A stretch of DNA of 64,000 bases. Source: Luteolibacter rhizosphaerae (GTDB taxonomy: Bacteria; Verrucomicrobiota; Verrucomicrobiia; Verrucomicrobiales; Akkermansiaceae). Position 1 is the stretch's first letter, and each line of letters begins with the position of its first letter. This document shows positions 35,029-44,007 of the stretch, piece by piece. The position numbers and the translations under genes were made by a program. The notes under the pieces are model-generated. The model did no database searches and was not told where the DNA came from. It worked only from the letters and a program-made list of their open reading frames with translations. The stretch lies in contig NZ_JAPDDR010000010.1 in the NCBI RefSeq assembly GCF_025950095.1, positions 243,114 through 307,113 on the forward strand. Reading direction: 5' to 3'.

Positions 35029-35442
35029 ATGAGCACTCCCCTCAGCCCCCGCGAGGTCGCCCTCGCTTGGTTCGGTCCCATGTGGAATAACCGGGACCTC
35101 TCTCTCTTGAAGGAACTGATGGCTCCCGGAGCCGTCGGTCACTTGGAAGGCGGACGCAAGTCCATCGGGCCCGAAGGCTTCGCGGAATTTCAGGCGGAGT
35201 TCGTGGCGGCAGTTCCCGACATCAAGCTGGAGGTGGTCAACTGTCTGGCGGATGGGGACGATGCCTGCGTCCACTGGCGGGCCACGGGAATCCACAACGG
35301 GGACGGCATGGGTATGGTTCCGAGCCAAGAGTCGCTGGATTTCCAAGGCGTGACCTGGCTGCGGGTAGAGAATGGCCAGATCGTGGAAGGCTGGGATTTC
35401 TGGAACTTCGATTCGCTCCTTAAGAAGATGTCCTGCGCCTAG
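35029..35442 (+). CDS. SnoaL-like (ester cyclase / NTF2-fold) protein
   Basis: A 137-residue cone-shaped NTF2/SnoaL-type domain starting at ATG 35029 (a GTG is at 35026). Typical marks are SLLKELMAPGAVGHL, FAEFQAEFVAAVPDIKLEV, DDACVHWRATGIHNGD and the end VENGQIVEGWDFWNFDSLLKKM. Family members cyclise polyketide esters, isomerise small molecules, or have no known activity. It is sandwiched between the nitroreductase and halogenase-like genes, all on the plus strand, which hints at joint action on one small molecule. Confidence 0.8.
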   Translation: MSTPLSPREVALAWFGPMWNNRDLSLLKELMAPGAVGHLEGGRKSIGPEGFAEFQAEFVAAVPDIKLEVVNCLADGDDACVHWRATGIHNGDGMGMVPSQESLDFQGVTWLRVENGQIVEGWDFWNFDSLLKKMSCA

Positions 35443-35491
35443 CAGAGGACAGGCTTGCGCTTCTGACACGCCGCGTGCTTCACATCGGAGA

Positions 35492-37000
35492 ATGATCCGA
35501 TCCGTGTTGGTTTTGGGCGGCGGTAGTGCCGGGCTACTCGCCGCACTCACCCTCAAACGCAAGCTCCCGTCGCTTGATGTGGAGGTGGTGTATAGCAGCC
35601 GTATCGGCGTGATCGGTGTCGGAGAGGGCACGGTCCCTTACATCCCCTCTCATCTTCATCACTACCTCGGCCTGGACGAACACGAGGTCTTCAATGCGAT
35701 TCAGCCGGTCTTCAAGCTGGGGATCCGCTTCACGTGGGGAAAGCGCCCTTACTTCGACTACACCTTCACCGGCCGGCAGCATGCATGGCGCTGGCGCGAC
35801 CATTCACGAAACAACGGCTTCCTAGCCTACGAGGATCCGTCCGCGATGGATCTGGGCTCCGCGATGATGGAATCCGGCAAGGCACTGCCGCTGCGGGCGG
35901 ACGGACTTCCCGACATGCCTGCGCCCGGCGGGAACCTGGCCTGGCACATCGAGAACAAGCTCTTCGTGGCTTGGCTGGAAACGAAGTGCCGGAGCCTGGG
36001 CGTGCGCTTTACGGATGCGGAGCTTGCCGGAGCCGACACAGGCGGGGAAGGCATTTCAGCGCTCAAGCTTTCCGACGGTTCGGAGCGGAAGGCAGATCTT
36101 TATATCGATAGCTCCGGCTTTGCTTCGGAGCTGGTGGGGAAGGCGCTCGGAGAGCCTTTCATCGATTTCTCTTCATCGCTCTTCTGCGACCGGGCGGTGG
36201 CCGGTGGTTGGGACCGGAGCGACGAAGCAGTGCTGCCCTACACCGTGTCCGATAGCATGGATAGCGGCTGGCTGTGGCAGATCGATCATCCCGAGCGGAT
36301 TCATCGCGGCTATGTCTTCTCAAGCGCCCATGCGAGCGATGATGAAGCGATCGAGGCCTATCGGAAGGTCGCGCCAAAGGCGTTAGCGCCACGGATCGTG
36401 CGCTTCCGCTCGGGTCACTACCGGCGCTCGTGGATCGGAAACGTCATCGGGATCGGGAATGCCGGCGGCTTTGTCGAACCGCTGGAGGCGACTGCGCTGA
36501 TGGTGATCTGCCTGCAATCCCGCTGGCTGACCGACGCGCTGATCGATTCGCAACAAGGGCCGACGCCGAGCCTGATGGATCACTTCAATACCACCAATGC
36601 CGCGCTGTGGACGGATATCCGGGACTTCCTGGCCGTCCACTATCGCTTCAACGATCGATTTGATACGCCCTTCTGGCGGCGCTGCCGGGAGGAGATCCCG
36701 CTGCATACGGCGGAGGGCGTGGTGCGCTTCTACCGCGAGAACGGTCCTTCGGGGATCGCCGCGGGACAACTCGGGCGGAACAATCCCTTCGGGCTCGACG
36801 GCTACTTCGCCATCCTCATCGGGCAGAAGGTTCCTCACGATCGCCCCTTCCAATCGGGTCCGGAAGAGGCCCGGCTCTGGGAACAGAAGCGCGCACGACA
36901 CCGCCAACTCGCTAAGCAAGGCATGACCATGCCCGAAGTGGCCACGGCGCTAGCCGATCCCGCGGCGTGGCAGAAGATCCGCGCGGTTCACCACCGGTAG
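35492..37000 (+). CDS. tryptophan-halogenase-family flavoprotein with altered signature
   Basis: A 502-residue FAD protein starting at 35492 (MIRSVLVLGGGSAGLLAAL). It has the GxGxxG dinucleotide loop (9-14), IGVGEGTVPYI, the substrate-site lysine K75 in PVFKLGIRF, the E332 of FVEPLEATAL, and the GWLWQID block (259-265). K79 and E346 are the catalytic pair in PrnA, and they are kept. But WxWxIP ends in Asp rather than Pro, and the FxxPxxSxG signature (FVEPLEST) reads A333 and A335 instead of Ser and Gly. This may alter halide binding. Halogenation of an aromatic substrate or another flavin-dependent reaction are both possible. Its 3' end overlaps the convergent TPR-sulfotransferase by 13 bp. 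Confidence 0.85.
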   Translation: MIRSVLVLGGGSAGLLAALTLKRKLPSLDVEVVYSSRIGVIGVGEGTVPYIPSHLHHYLGLDEHEVFNAIQPVFKLGIRFTWGKRPYFDYTFTGRQHAWRWRDHSRNNGFLAYEDPSAMDLGSAMMESGKALPLRADGLPDMPAPGGNLAWHIENKLFVAWLETKCRSLGVRFTDAELAGADTGGEGISALKLSDGSERKADLYIDSSGFASELVGKALGEPFIDFSSSLFCDRAVAGGWDRSDEAVLPYTVSDSMDSGWLWQIDHPERIHRGYVFSSAHASDDEAIEAYRKVAPKALAPRIVRFRSGHYRRSWIGNVIGIGNAGGFVEPLEATALMVICLQSRWLTDALIDSQQGPTPSLMDHFNTTNAALWTDIRDFLAVHYRFNDRFDTPFWRRCREEIPLHTAEGVVRFYRENGPSGIAAGQLGRNNPFGLDGYFAILIGQKVPHDRPFQSGPEEARLWEQKRARHRQLAKQGMTMPEVATALADPAAWQKIRAVHHR

Positions 37001-38487
37001 CCGAGTGCTTGCATGACCGGCTCCAGGGTTTTGCGCAGTGGATCGATCCGCCTGCGGTAGTTCTTCCAGCGGCCGATGGAAGCGGCATGAACCGGTGCCA
37101 GCACCTGGCCGTAGCTCGGAGTGCGAATCATCTCCGCCAAGGATGAGGGAGCCCCTTCCGCAGCGATTCGCAAGAAGCCGGACACCTTCCTGAACTCATC
37201 CTCCGGCTGTCGAACCAGATCTTCGTAGCGCAGCTCCATCCACGTCCCCGTCCCTAACAGTCCCCTCATGCCTGCCCAGTGCATCATGGTATCGGCATAG
37301 GCTCGCGCCGCGCTTTCCCAGGTGAGGCAGGCGACCCCGAGACGGCTGTGTCCGAAACTCTGGAACATGCAACTCACGATCACGTCCCGGGGATCCCGTA
37401 GCAGCGTCACGATGCGGGCCTCGGGGAAGCAGCGGGCGATCCAATGGACGCCATCGGTGAGTCCCGGGTTCTTGTCCACGACCAAGTCCGCGGGACCCGC
37501 CTGTGCCAAGACATGGATTCGAGCGAGATAGGATTCCCTTACTCCGGGAAGCCGGTCGGCATCTTCCAACAGACCCAGCCCATCGGCATCGGCCTCTCCA
37601 CCGGACAATCGCGCGGTCATCCGGATGCAGTTCTCCAGCAGCGGATACTCCGAGGCAATCGCGGCCCCTGCCTTCGCGAGCATGGTCTCTAACAGGGTTG
37701 TCCCGCTGCGGGGATGGCCGAGCACGAAGGCCAAGCGCGTATCGGGATTCCCGTTGCTAGCTGAACTTCCGATCCGCTCCCGCACGGCCATCAAGCGGGT
37801 CGCGTGATGCGAATAGAGTTTCCGTTCGTAGTCGGTCTCGGGATCCGCCGCCAGGATCGCCTTCGCTTTGTCCAAGGCTTCCATTGCCAGTCGATATTTT
37901 CCTGCCCGGTCGAGGCAGGCGGCGCGCTCCATATGGGCCTCTGCATCCTCCAATCCGGACAAGACCGAAAGCGCCTCGTCCGGCTTGCCGCTGCGGCGGA
38001 GAAGCCTAGCCACCACCTTGGCAGAGCCACGCGGGATCCTTCGCCCTGAAACCAATTCGAGCGCTTCCTCCACCCGGTTCAGTCGCTCCAGCGCAGCCAG
38101 ATGTCTTCCCAGAAAACGATCGTCCCTTGGATAGACCCGCTCTCCCTCTGCCGCCACCTTCAAGCATTCTTCCGGCATCAAACCGTCCATCCACACGCAG
38201 GCGATATCGTATAAGGCATCAGCATCCCCCTCGGCAAGAATCAGAGCCCGGGCTTGGTGGCTTGACATGCCCTCGAAGTCCAGAGCCAGCGCATCCACCC
38301 GCGCCATTTCGATCCAAGGGTAAGGACTTCCGGGGTCGAAATCGACAGCCCGCATGAAGAGTTCGAGGGCTCCGGCGTAGTCCCCCCGCCGCCGGGCATG
38401 GAAGGCCTGCGTGAGAACCGCGACCTCCTCATCCGGAGTGCCTTGAGGGTTAAAATCGGCCACAGGACACGACATTGCTTCTATCAT
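36988..38487 (-). CDS. TPR-repeat sulfotransferase
   Basis: A 499-residue fusion of N-terminal tetratricopeptide-like helices (about residues 20-240; RRGDYAGALELFMRAV, DRAGKYRLAMEALDKA) with a C-terminal P-loop sulfotransferase domain. The PAPS 5'-phosphosulfate loop is LGHPRSGTTLLE (256-267), and the 3'-phosphate region is VTLLRDPRDVIVSCM. Such proteins are common in Planctomycetes and Verrucomicrobia and sulfate proteins, glycans or small molecules. The gene is convergent with the halogenase-like gene (13-bp overlap) and diverges from the PATR surface protein across 99 bp. Confidence 0.87.
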   Translation of the reverse strand: MIEAMSCPVADFNPQGTPDEEVAVLTQAFHARRRGDYAGALELFMRAVDFDPGSPYPWIEMARVDALALDFEGMSSHQARALILAEGDADALYDIACVWMDGLMPEECLKVAAEGERVYPRDDRFLGRHLAALERLNRVEEALELVSGRRIPRGSAKVVARLLRRSGKPDEALSVLSGLEDAEAHMERAACLDRAGKYRLAMEALDKAKAILAADPETDYERKLYSHHATRLMAVRERIGSSASNGNPDTRLAFVLGHPRSGTTLLETMLAKAGAAIASEYPLLENCIRMTARLSGGEADADGLGLLEDADRLPGVRESYLARIHVLAQAGPADLVVDKNPGLTDGVHWIARCFPEARIVTLLRDPRDVIVSCMFQSFGHSRLGVACLTWESAARAYADTMMHWAGMRGLLGTGTWMELRYEDLVRQPEDEFRKVSGFLRIAAEGAPSSLAEMIRTPSYGQVLAPVHAASIGRWKNYRRRIDPLRKTLEPVMQALGYRW

Positions 38488-38586
38488 TCGGATTCATGAC
38501 TCCAGAGCAAGATCCTTTCCAAGATCCCAGATTTCACTACATTTTACATCTTGTTTTGGCTCTAAAAATGCATTGTTGTATTTTGT

Positions 38587-41457
38587 ATGGCCTCAAAACT
38601 CAATTATAGGCGCAATAAAATACGCATGGCGATGTCATGTGCGGTACTAGCCGCAGGTCTCGCAGCAGAAGCCGACGCGGCGACCTTCGGCATCAACTTC
38701 CGCTATTTCTACAACGGCGGCCAAGGAGGTACATTGGATACCGAGGCCGAGGAGGATCACGAAGGCGTCCCGGCAAGTGCTTGGCACAATGCTTCCGGCC
38801 TCGACGTCTTCGGTGCCAATCCGGTCGCTTTTACGGGAGAAAGCGTGACGGCGGAGGGAATCAGCGGTGTCACCATGGATTTCAGCGCGGCCAATGCGTG
38901 GTTCACGGACGTGGAAGGGATCGTGGGCGATGCCTACCTTGATGACGGCGGCCCGGGTTACCAAGTGACCCTGCACGGTTTGGCGGGCATTCTCCAGCCG
39001 GGTGAGACCTACCGGATCAAGGCGATCCAGAGCTCGGATGGCGCCACCGGCTTCGGCCCCGTGAAGATCTACGCCGGCGCGGGCACGGGCGGCACCTTGC
39101 TCTCCACTCTGACCAATCCCGCCACCGGCACCGGCGGAGCCCTGTATGGAGTCACCATCAATTCCTCGCGGCTCAGCGGCGACGTGATTACCATCAAGGG
39201 CGATCCCCGCGCCGGAAACGTCCGGGGGACTCTTTCCGGGCTGATCATCGAGACCCTGCCGATCCTCGACCACTTCGACAAGGAAGGCGTGGTGACCTAC
39301 GAACTGGCGGACCTCGCGAACGGCGGCAGCTCGATCTTCCGCCCGCAGACCGACCTCGTGACCATCTCCGAAACGAACGGCCTTACGGTCGGAACCGCCC
39401 CCGGCCAGACTCACGCGATCCAACTCTTGCCACCGGGTGATCTGGTCACCGGCCAGTACAAGCTGATCGACTACAACGGCAGCATCGGTGGAGCCGGTTT
39501 CACCGGCTTTACCTTGGGCAGCATGCCCCACATGAGCGCCAGCCTGGTGAACAACACCGTGGATAGCTCGGTGGACGTGAACATCACCGCCATCGACACC
39601 CTGAAATGGGATGGTGGCAATGGGATATGGGATCTCAATACCAGCTCGAACTGGAAACAGGTCTCGAACTCCGCCACGGCAAAGTACTTCCAAGGCGATC
39701 GCGTGCTCTTCGACGACACTGCCACCGGCACCAAGGAAATCACCGTGAGCGGCAGCATCGAGCCCGCCTCGATGTCCTTCAGCAATAGCGGAGCCGACTA
39801 CGTCCTTTCCGGGGATCCCATCGGCGGCGAAGGCGGACTGATCAAGGAAGGTAGCGGCCACGTCACGCTGCTCAACAATAACACCTTCACCGGCGAGGTG
39901 CTGGTGGTGGAGGGCAAGCTGACCGTAGGCGACGGCTTCACGGGCTCGCTCTCGCCCGATGCCAGCGTGCTCACCGCCTTGGGCGCCGAGCTGGAACTGA
40001 ATCCCGGCGACGGCCAGAACCTTGGCACCGATATCCAGAACGAAGGCAGCACCGCGATTACCGGCATGGGCAATCTAACGCTCTCCGGCTCGTTTACCGG
40101 CGGCGGCACACTGGGAGTCGAGCGCGCGGGTCTGATCACCATGAGTGGCACAGCACACTCGGCGGCGATCACCGTCACCTCCGGCACCACCCTGCAGGCG
40201 ATGGGCGGAAGTTGGGCCACCAGCTTCTTCGGCAATACCGCGATCCGGACGATTACCGTCCAAGCCGAGGCGGGCTTGGAGACCAGCACCCACTCCCTCG
40301 GCGGGCTTGGAGGCGCGCTCTACCAGCCGGTCATCACCTTGGAGGAGAACAGCCTCTGGACCTTGGTCCGCGAGCAATACATGAACGCCGACAACATCAA
40401 GTTGAACGGCGGTCTCATCCAGATCAGCTCGAATGACCTGCGCCTCCAAGGCGGAACCCTCTCGGTAGGTGCCTCCACTGCGGGATCGATCGTCGAGGGC
40501 GGCGGCCTGACGCTTTACGACAACACCAGCATCGATATCGCGGATGGTACTGCGGCGGCGGATCTCACCATCAGTTCGCCGATCGCCCAGAACGAGGCCG
40601 GTCGCACGCTAACAAAGACCGGTGCCGGCAGGCTGATCCTGAACGGAGCCAGCGTCTACACCGGGGCCACCACCATCTCCGCCGGCAGCTTGGGCGGCAG
40701 CGGATCGCTCGCCGGCCCGCTGAGCGTGGCCGCCGGTGCGACCTTCGCCCCGGGTGAGTCCATCGGCGTCTTCGGTGCGACCAGCGCCACCATCTCCGGA
40801 CCATGGCTAGTGGAGTTCGACGGCAGTTCGGATCCTGCGATCGACCGGCTGAACCTCAGCGGCGCCCTCGACATCACTGGCAGCACCCTGACGCTGACCG
40901 CCACGGGCAGCCCGCTCACAGGACCGAGCTACACCATCGCCACCTTCTCCAGCCTCACCGGCAGCTTCGCCAGCGTCAGCGGCGTGCCGAGCGGCTACGA
41001 ACTGGTGATCGGAGCCACGTCCATCCGCTTGGTGAACCCGAATGTGAATCCCTATCAGAGCTGGGTTACGGGAGCTCCCTACAACCTCTCCGGGAACAAC
41101 GCACTGGCGACAGCGGACCCGGATGGCGACGGGATCCCGAACGCACTGGAATTCGTGCTCGGCGGTAATCCCGCCACCGGAAACGATCGCGACAAGCTGC
41201 CCACCTCCACGATGGCGGATGGCAACCTCGTCTTCAGCTTCCGCCGCACGGACCTGTCGAACTACGAGCCGAATCCCGCGCTCCAATACAGCACCAACCT
41301 GTCCACATGGACCACGGCCTTGAATGGCCAGTCGGGAGTCACCATCGCGGTGAGCAATGACTTCTACGGAGCGGGCATCGACAAGGTGGATGTAAGCCTC
41401 CCGCCCGCACTGGCAAATGGCGGCAAGCTCTTCTCGCGCCTCCAGGCACAACCCTGA
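38587..41457 (+). CDS. PATR (autotransporter-associated beta-strand) surface protein
   Basis: A 956-residue exported protein. Start at 38587 in an AT-rich leader (no obvious Shine-Dalgarno); signal with RRNKIR basic n-region and MSCAVLAAGLAAEADAA. The body is Gly/Thr/Asn-rich beta-helix-like repeat (DRVLFDDTATGTKEITVSG, GEGGLIKEGSGHVTLL, NTFTGEVLVVEGKLTVGDG, LNGASVYTGATTISAGSLGG) typical of the PATR family. The C-terminal 115 residues hold an acidic DPDGDGIPNALEFVLGGNP motif and a beta domain ending RLQAQP, as seen in many verrucomicrobial exoproteins. No membrane barrel is present, so it is either released or held on the surface. A strong terminator follows. Confidence 0.85.
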   Translation: MASKLNYRRNKIRMAMSCAVLAAGLAAEADAATFGINFRYFYNGGQGGTLDTEAEEDHEGVPASAWHNASGLDVFGANPVAFTGESVTAEGISGVTMDFSAANAWFTDVEGIVGDAYLDDGGPGYQVTLHGLAGILQPGETYRIKAIQSSDGATGFGPVKIYAGAGTGGTLLSTLTNPATGTGGALYGVTINSSRLSGDVITIKGDPRAGNVRGTLSGLIIETLPILDHFDKEGVVTYELADLANGGSSIFRPQTDLVTISETNGLTVGTAPGQTHAIQLLPPGDLVTGQYKLIDYNGSIGGAGFTGFTLGSMPHMSASLVNNTVDSSVDVNITAIDTLKWDGGNGIWDLNTSSNWKQVSNSATAKYFQGDRVLFDDTATGTKEITVSGSIEPASMSFSNSGADYVLSGDPIGGEGGLIKEGSGHVTLLNNNTFTGEVLVVEGKLTVGDGFTGSLSPDASVLTALGAELELNPGDGQNLGTDIQNEGSTAITGMGNLTLSGSFTGGGTLGVERAGLITMSGTAHSAAITVTSGTTLQAMGGSWATSFFGNTAIRTITVQAEAGLETSTHSLGGLGGALYQPVITLEENSLWTLVREQYMNADNIKLNGGLIQISSNDLRLQGGTLSVGASTAGSIVEGGGLTLYDNTSIDIADGTAAADLTISSPIAQNEAGRTLTKTGAGRLILNGASVYTGATTISAGSLGGSGSLAGPLSVAAGATFAPGESIGVFGATSATISGPWLVEFDGSSDPAIDRLNLSGALDITGSTLTLTATGSPLTGPSYTIATFSSLTGSFASVSGVPSGYELVIGATSIRLVNPNVNPYQSWVTGAPYNLSGNNALATADPDGDGIPNALEFVLGGNPATGNDRDKLPTSTMADGNLVFSFRRTDLSNYEPNPALQYSTNLSTWTTALNGQSGVTIAVSNDFYGAGIDKVDVSLPPALANGGKLFSRLQAQP

Positions 41458-41477
41458 AGCAGCGAACTGCAACGCAA

Positions 41478-41509
41478 GCGCCGCCGGGTTTGCCGGCGGC
41501 GCTTTTTTT
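41478..41509 (+). terminator. intrinsic terminator of the PATR protein gene
   Basis: A 10-bp GC stem (41478-41487 with 41493-41502), loop GTTTG, then seven T (41503-41509), 20 bp past the stop. A textbook rho-independent terminator. Confidence 0.9.
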
Positions 41510-41573
41510 GCGCCGTCCCACTACGCGATGACGGGGTTCCGGAAAGGGTATCCCATGGTTAGTTTCGCGGTGT

Positions 41574-41675
41574 CGCCAGTCCCGTTTCGGGTGACTGGCG
41601 GCAAAGGAACAAGTCAGGGTTCCTTGTCGAGATTCGGGCGCCGGAGATTGGACACCTCCGGCGCCCGAGCTTTTT
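41574..41675 (+). ncRNA. candidate three-hairpin structured RNA ending in a terminator
   Basis: Downstream of the PATR terminator, a 102-base stretch has three successive inverted repeats: H1 41574-41581 with 41593-41600 (8 bp, inner CCG/CGG), H2 41604-41610 with 41619-41625 (7 bp), and H3 41634-41646 with 41656-41668 (13 bp perfect) followed by GC and five T. It lies between convergent genes and does not encode a protein I can support. It matches no RNA class I recognise. It could be a small RNA, a second terminator set or a remnant; no promoter is evident. Confidence 0.4.
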
Positions 41676-41705
41676 CGACCTCGGGCGGGCGGAGACGATT
41701 TCCGA

Positions 41706-42683
41706 TCAGCGGTAGGCCACGAAGTAGCCGCGCTTTTTCGCCTGGCGGCGCAAGCGGCGCTTCGAGCCGAGCGGCCGCAGCAGACGGCGGCTCATAACCC
41801 GGCTGGCATAAAGCCAGTCGCGGATGCCATCGATCAGACCTAGCGGCACCTTGCCGTCCTTCATCCGCTGCGGGATGTCGTAGCCCATCTTGCGGAAGAA
41901 CTCCGCGCGCTCGCCGGTGAAGTATTTCTTCACCCAAGCCTCGCGATACCAATTGCGGATGCCGCGCTCCCACTCGGAGATGCTGTCCGGAGAAACCTTC
42001 GAGTACTTCTTCACTCCGGTCGGATCGCCAAGCTTGCCGTCGTTACCCTTCGTGAGCTCACGATTGGCCACATCGCCCAGCGTCGGAATGCCGAGATAAG
42101 CGCCGAGAGAGGCGAGCTCCTTTTCCGGGTCCGCCGCAAGGTCCTCATACTTCACCTGATGCACCCGCGAGGGATGCTTCTCACAGATGGCCCGGAGCTG
42201 GTCCATGCCATGATACAGATCGAGATCGAAGGAGTGCGGTTCCCAGCGACCCTCGCGGAAGGTCGTGCTCATCGAGTTCATCACCGCGATGGGATGACGC
42301 CAGAGCACGATGAACTTCGCCTCGGGGAAGAGCTCGACCAACTCCTCCGCGATCAAGCTGTAGCGCGGGGTCTTGTCGATGAAGAAGGGGAACTCGCCCG
42401 CAAGGCCGTCGTAGATCGAAACCGCGAGGTCGTGGACCCCCTTCTTGTAACAGGCGTCGAAGCCGCCCCATGCCTTCCGCATATCGTCGATGGCGGTTTC
42501 CACCAGAGCCTCGGAATAGGTGGCTGCCCGCAGGATGGGATCGCCATTGATGCCGAGGAAGCGGAGCAGGAAGCTGGGTTCGCCCACGGTCTTGCAGACC
42601 CCGCTGCCCATCAGCAAGCGCTGCAGGAGAGTGGATCCCGCGCGCGGCATGGAGAGTAGGAAGACGATCTGGGTGTCCGGCAC
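41706..42683 (-). CDS. sulfotransferase family protein
   Basis: A 325-residue P-loop sulfotransferase. The PAPS loop is LLSMPRAGSTLLQRLL (R14, G16, S17, T18), and the 3'-phosphate strand KFIVLWRHPIAVMNSM is clear. The C-terminus is basic (SRRLLRPLGSKRRLRRQAKK). The frame runs much further upstream (to 43547) but overlaps the opposite SGNH gene there; the first start that leaves the initial beta strand intact is GTG at 42683 (VPDTQIVFLLS). It diverges from the SGNH-MBOAT operon across 111 bp, so it may be regulated with it. It likely sulfates a surface glycan or protein. Confidence 0.84.
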   Translation of the reverse strand: MPDTQIVFLLSMPRAGSTLLQRLLMGSGVCKTVGEPSFLLRFLGINGDPILRAATYSEALVETAIDDMRKAWGGFDACYKKGVHDLAVSIYDGLAGEFPFFIDKTPRYSLIAEELVELFPEAKFIVLWRHPIAVMNSMSTTFREGRWEPHSFDLDLYHGMDQLRAICEKHPSRVHQVKYEDLAADPEKELASLGAYLGIPTLGDVANRELTKGNDGKLGDPTGVKKYSKVSPDSISEWERGIRNWYREAWVKKYFTGERAEFFRKMGYDIPQRMKDGKVPLGLIDGIRDWLYASRVMSRRLLRPLGSKRRLRRQAKKRGYFVAYR

Positions 42684-42794
42684 GTCGGGGGCCGATATGG
42701 GAGGGCTAGCGCCCGCCGTGCAAGGGCAAAGTCCCTCATGCCCGGAAGGGTGTCCGGCGTTGACTTGGCGAGGCCTCCGCATAGACCCTCCCGC

Positions 42795-43982
42795 ATGCAA
42801 GCCGGACGCCGCTATTCCTTCCTCGTGATCGGGGTGGCAGCGGCAGCATGTCTCGCGTTTGCGGCGGTGAATACCACCGTGGACCCCTTCCGGGTCACGC
42901 CGATGGGCTGGAGTGCGAAAAGCCTTGAGCCTTACCGCGATCTCTCCAGCCAGATCCGTACCGGCAAGGCTGGCCTGATCCGCTCGGGGGAGTGGCAGGT
43001 GGGTCTCTTCGGATCCTCCCGCGTGGACAATGCCTGGAACCCGGATGCCGCCGGCTGGAAGGGCAAGCGGGCCGTGAACCTCGGGGCCAGTGGCGGCTTC
43101 ATCTACGAGACCATCGGCATCGCCCGCTACTTCCTCGCCCGCGAGAAGCCGGAGTTGCTCGTCATCGGAATCGACCCCGGTGACATGAGCAATCCCAACG
43201 ACACCCGGCCGAAATCCGACTACTACAGCTCCCCCTTCGCCGAAACGGACACGCTGAACCGCGAGATCCGCTATGTGGCGGGGCTTTCCACCTTCGAAGC
43301 CTCGATCGAGACGCTGAACCGCGCCCGCCAGGAGAAGCTGGCTGAATACACGCCGCATGGCCTGCGCTTGCGCCCGGAAGTGGCCAAGTCCCGCTCGCAG
43401 ATGAAATTCATTCGCGACCAGCTCCGCAGTGAGCGCGAGGACGGACGCGGCGGTGTGGACCCCGAGAAGTCCAAGCTCCTGCGCGAGTTTCTGAAAGAAT
43501 GCGCGGGAGGCTCCTTCCAAGTCGTGCTGATCGTGCATCCGGTTCACGCGCTAGGACTGGCTAGCTCCAAAGACCGCGGAAACCCGCAGGTGCCCTTCGA
43601 GGCGACCCGGCGTTTCCTTCTGGACCTGACGGAGGAGATGAACCCGCTGCGGCCCGGCGGCTTCGTCCGCTATATGGACTTCTGCAACTTCCATCCGGCC
43701 AACTGCGAGTTGCTGCCTGCCGACAAGAGAGGCTTGGAGCGGATGAAGCACTGGAACGACCTAGGCCACTACGACGTGGAGCTGGGCGAATCCGTGCTGG
43801 GCCAAGCGCTCGGCTGGGAAAGCCATCACCCCGAGTGGCAGGGCCACGGCTGGGAGATCAAGCGCAACAACATCGAGGCCTACCTCGCCTTCATCCGGGA
43901 GGGCTACGGCCGCTATCTGGAAGGCCCCGCCGCAGTGGATGTGGCGTGGAAGGAATCCGTCCTCGCCGGCCACCAGCCCTGA
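42795..43982 (+). CDS. membrane-anchored SGNH/AlgX-like protein (first of pair)
   Basis: A 395-residue protein with one N-terminal membrane helix (SFLVIGVAAAACLAFAAVN) and a SGNH-like hydrolase/acyltransferase domain outside. The Ser block is FGSSRVDNAW (S74/S75), and a C-terminal DxxH pair is D322/H325 (WNDLGHYD), the Asp-His dyad expected in AlgJ/AlgX/PatB-type O-acyl transfer partners. It resembles the other SGNH protein of this operon (47967-49256) in the anchor-proximal VDPFRVTPMGW, TGKAG, and IRYVAGLSTFE. First gene of the operon; 25 bp to the next sulfotransferase. Role inferred: transfer or trimming of acyl groups on an exported glycan. Confidence 0.78.
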   Translation: MQAGRRYSFLVIGVAAAACLAFAAVNTTVDPFRVTPMGWSAKSLEPYRDLSSQIRTGKAGLIRSGEWQVGLFGSSRVDNAWNPDAAGWKGKRAVNLGASGGFIYETIGIARYFLAREKPELLVIGIDPGDMSNPNDTRPKSDYYSSPFAETDTLNREIRYVAGLSTFEASIETLNRARQEKLAEYTPHGLRLRPEVAKSRSQMKFIRDQLRSEREDGRGGVDPEKSKLLREFLKECAGGSFQVVLIVHPVHALGLASSKDRGNPQVPFEATRRFLLDLTEEMNPLRPGGFVRYMDFCNFHPANCELLPADKRGLERMKHWNDLGHYDVELGESVLGQALGWESHHPEWQGHGWEIKRNNIEAYLAFIREGYGRYLEGPAAVDVAWKESVLAGHQP

Positions 43983-44007
43983 CCCCCCTCCCTTTTCCCC
44001 TTTTTCC

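Noticed and set aside
42684..43547. Upstream extension of the sulfotransferase frame
   Set aside because: It overlaps the opposite SGNH gene and encodes no sulfotransferase sequence; the gene is taken to start at GTG 42683.
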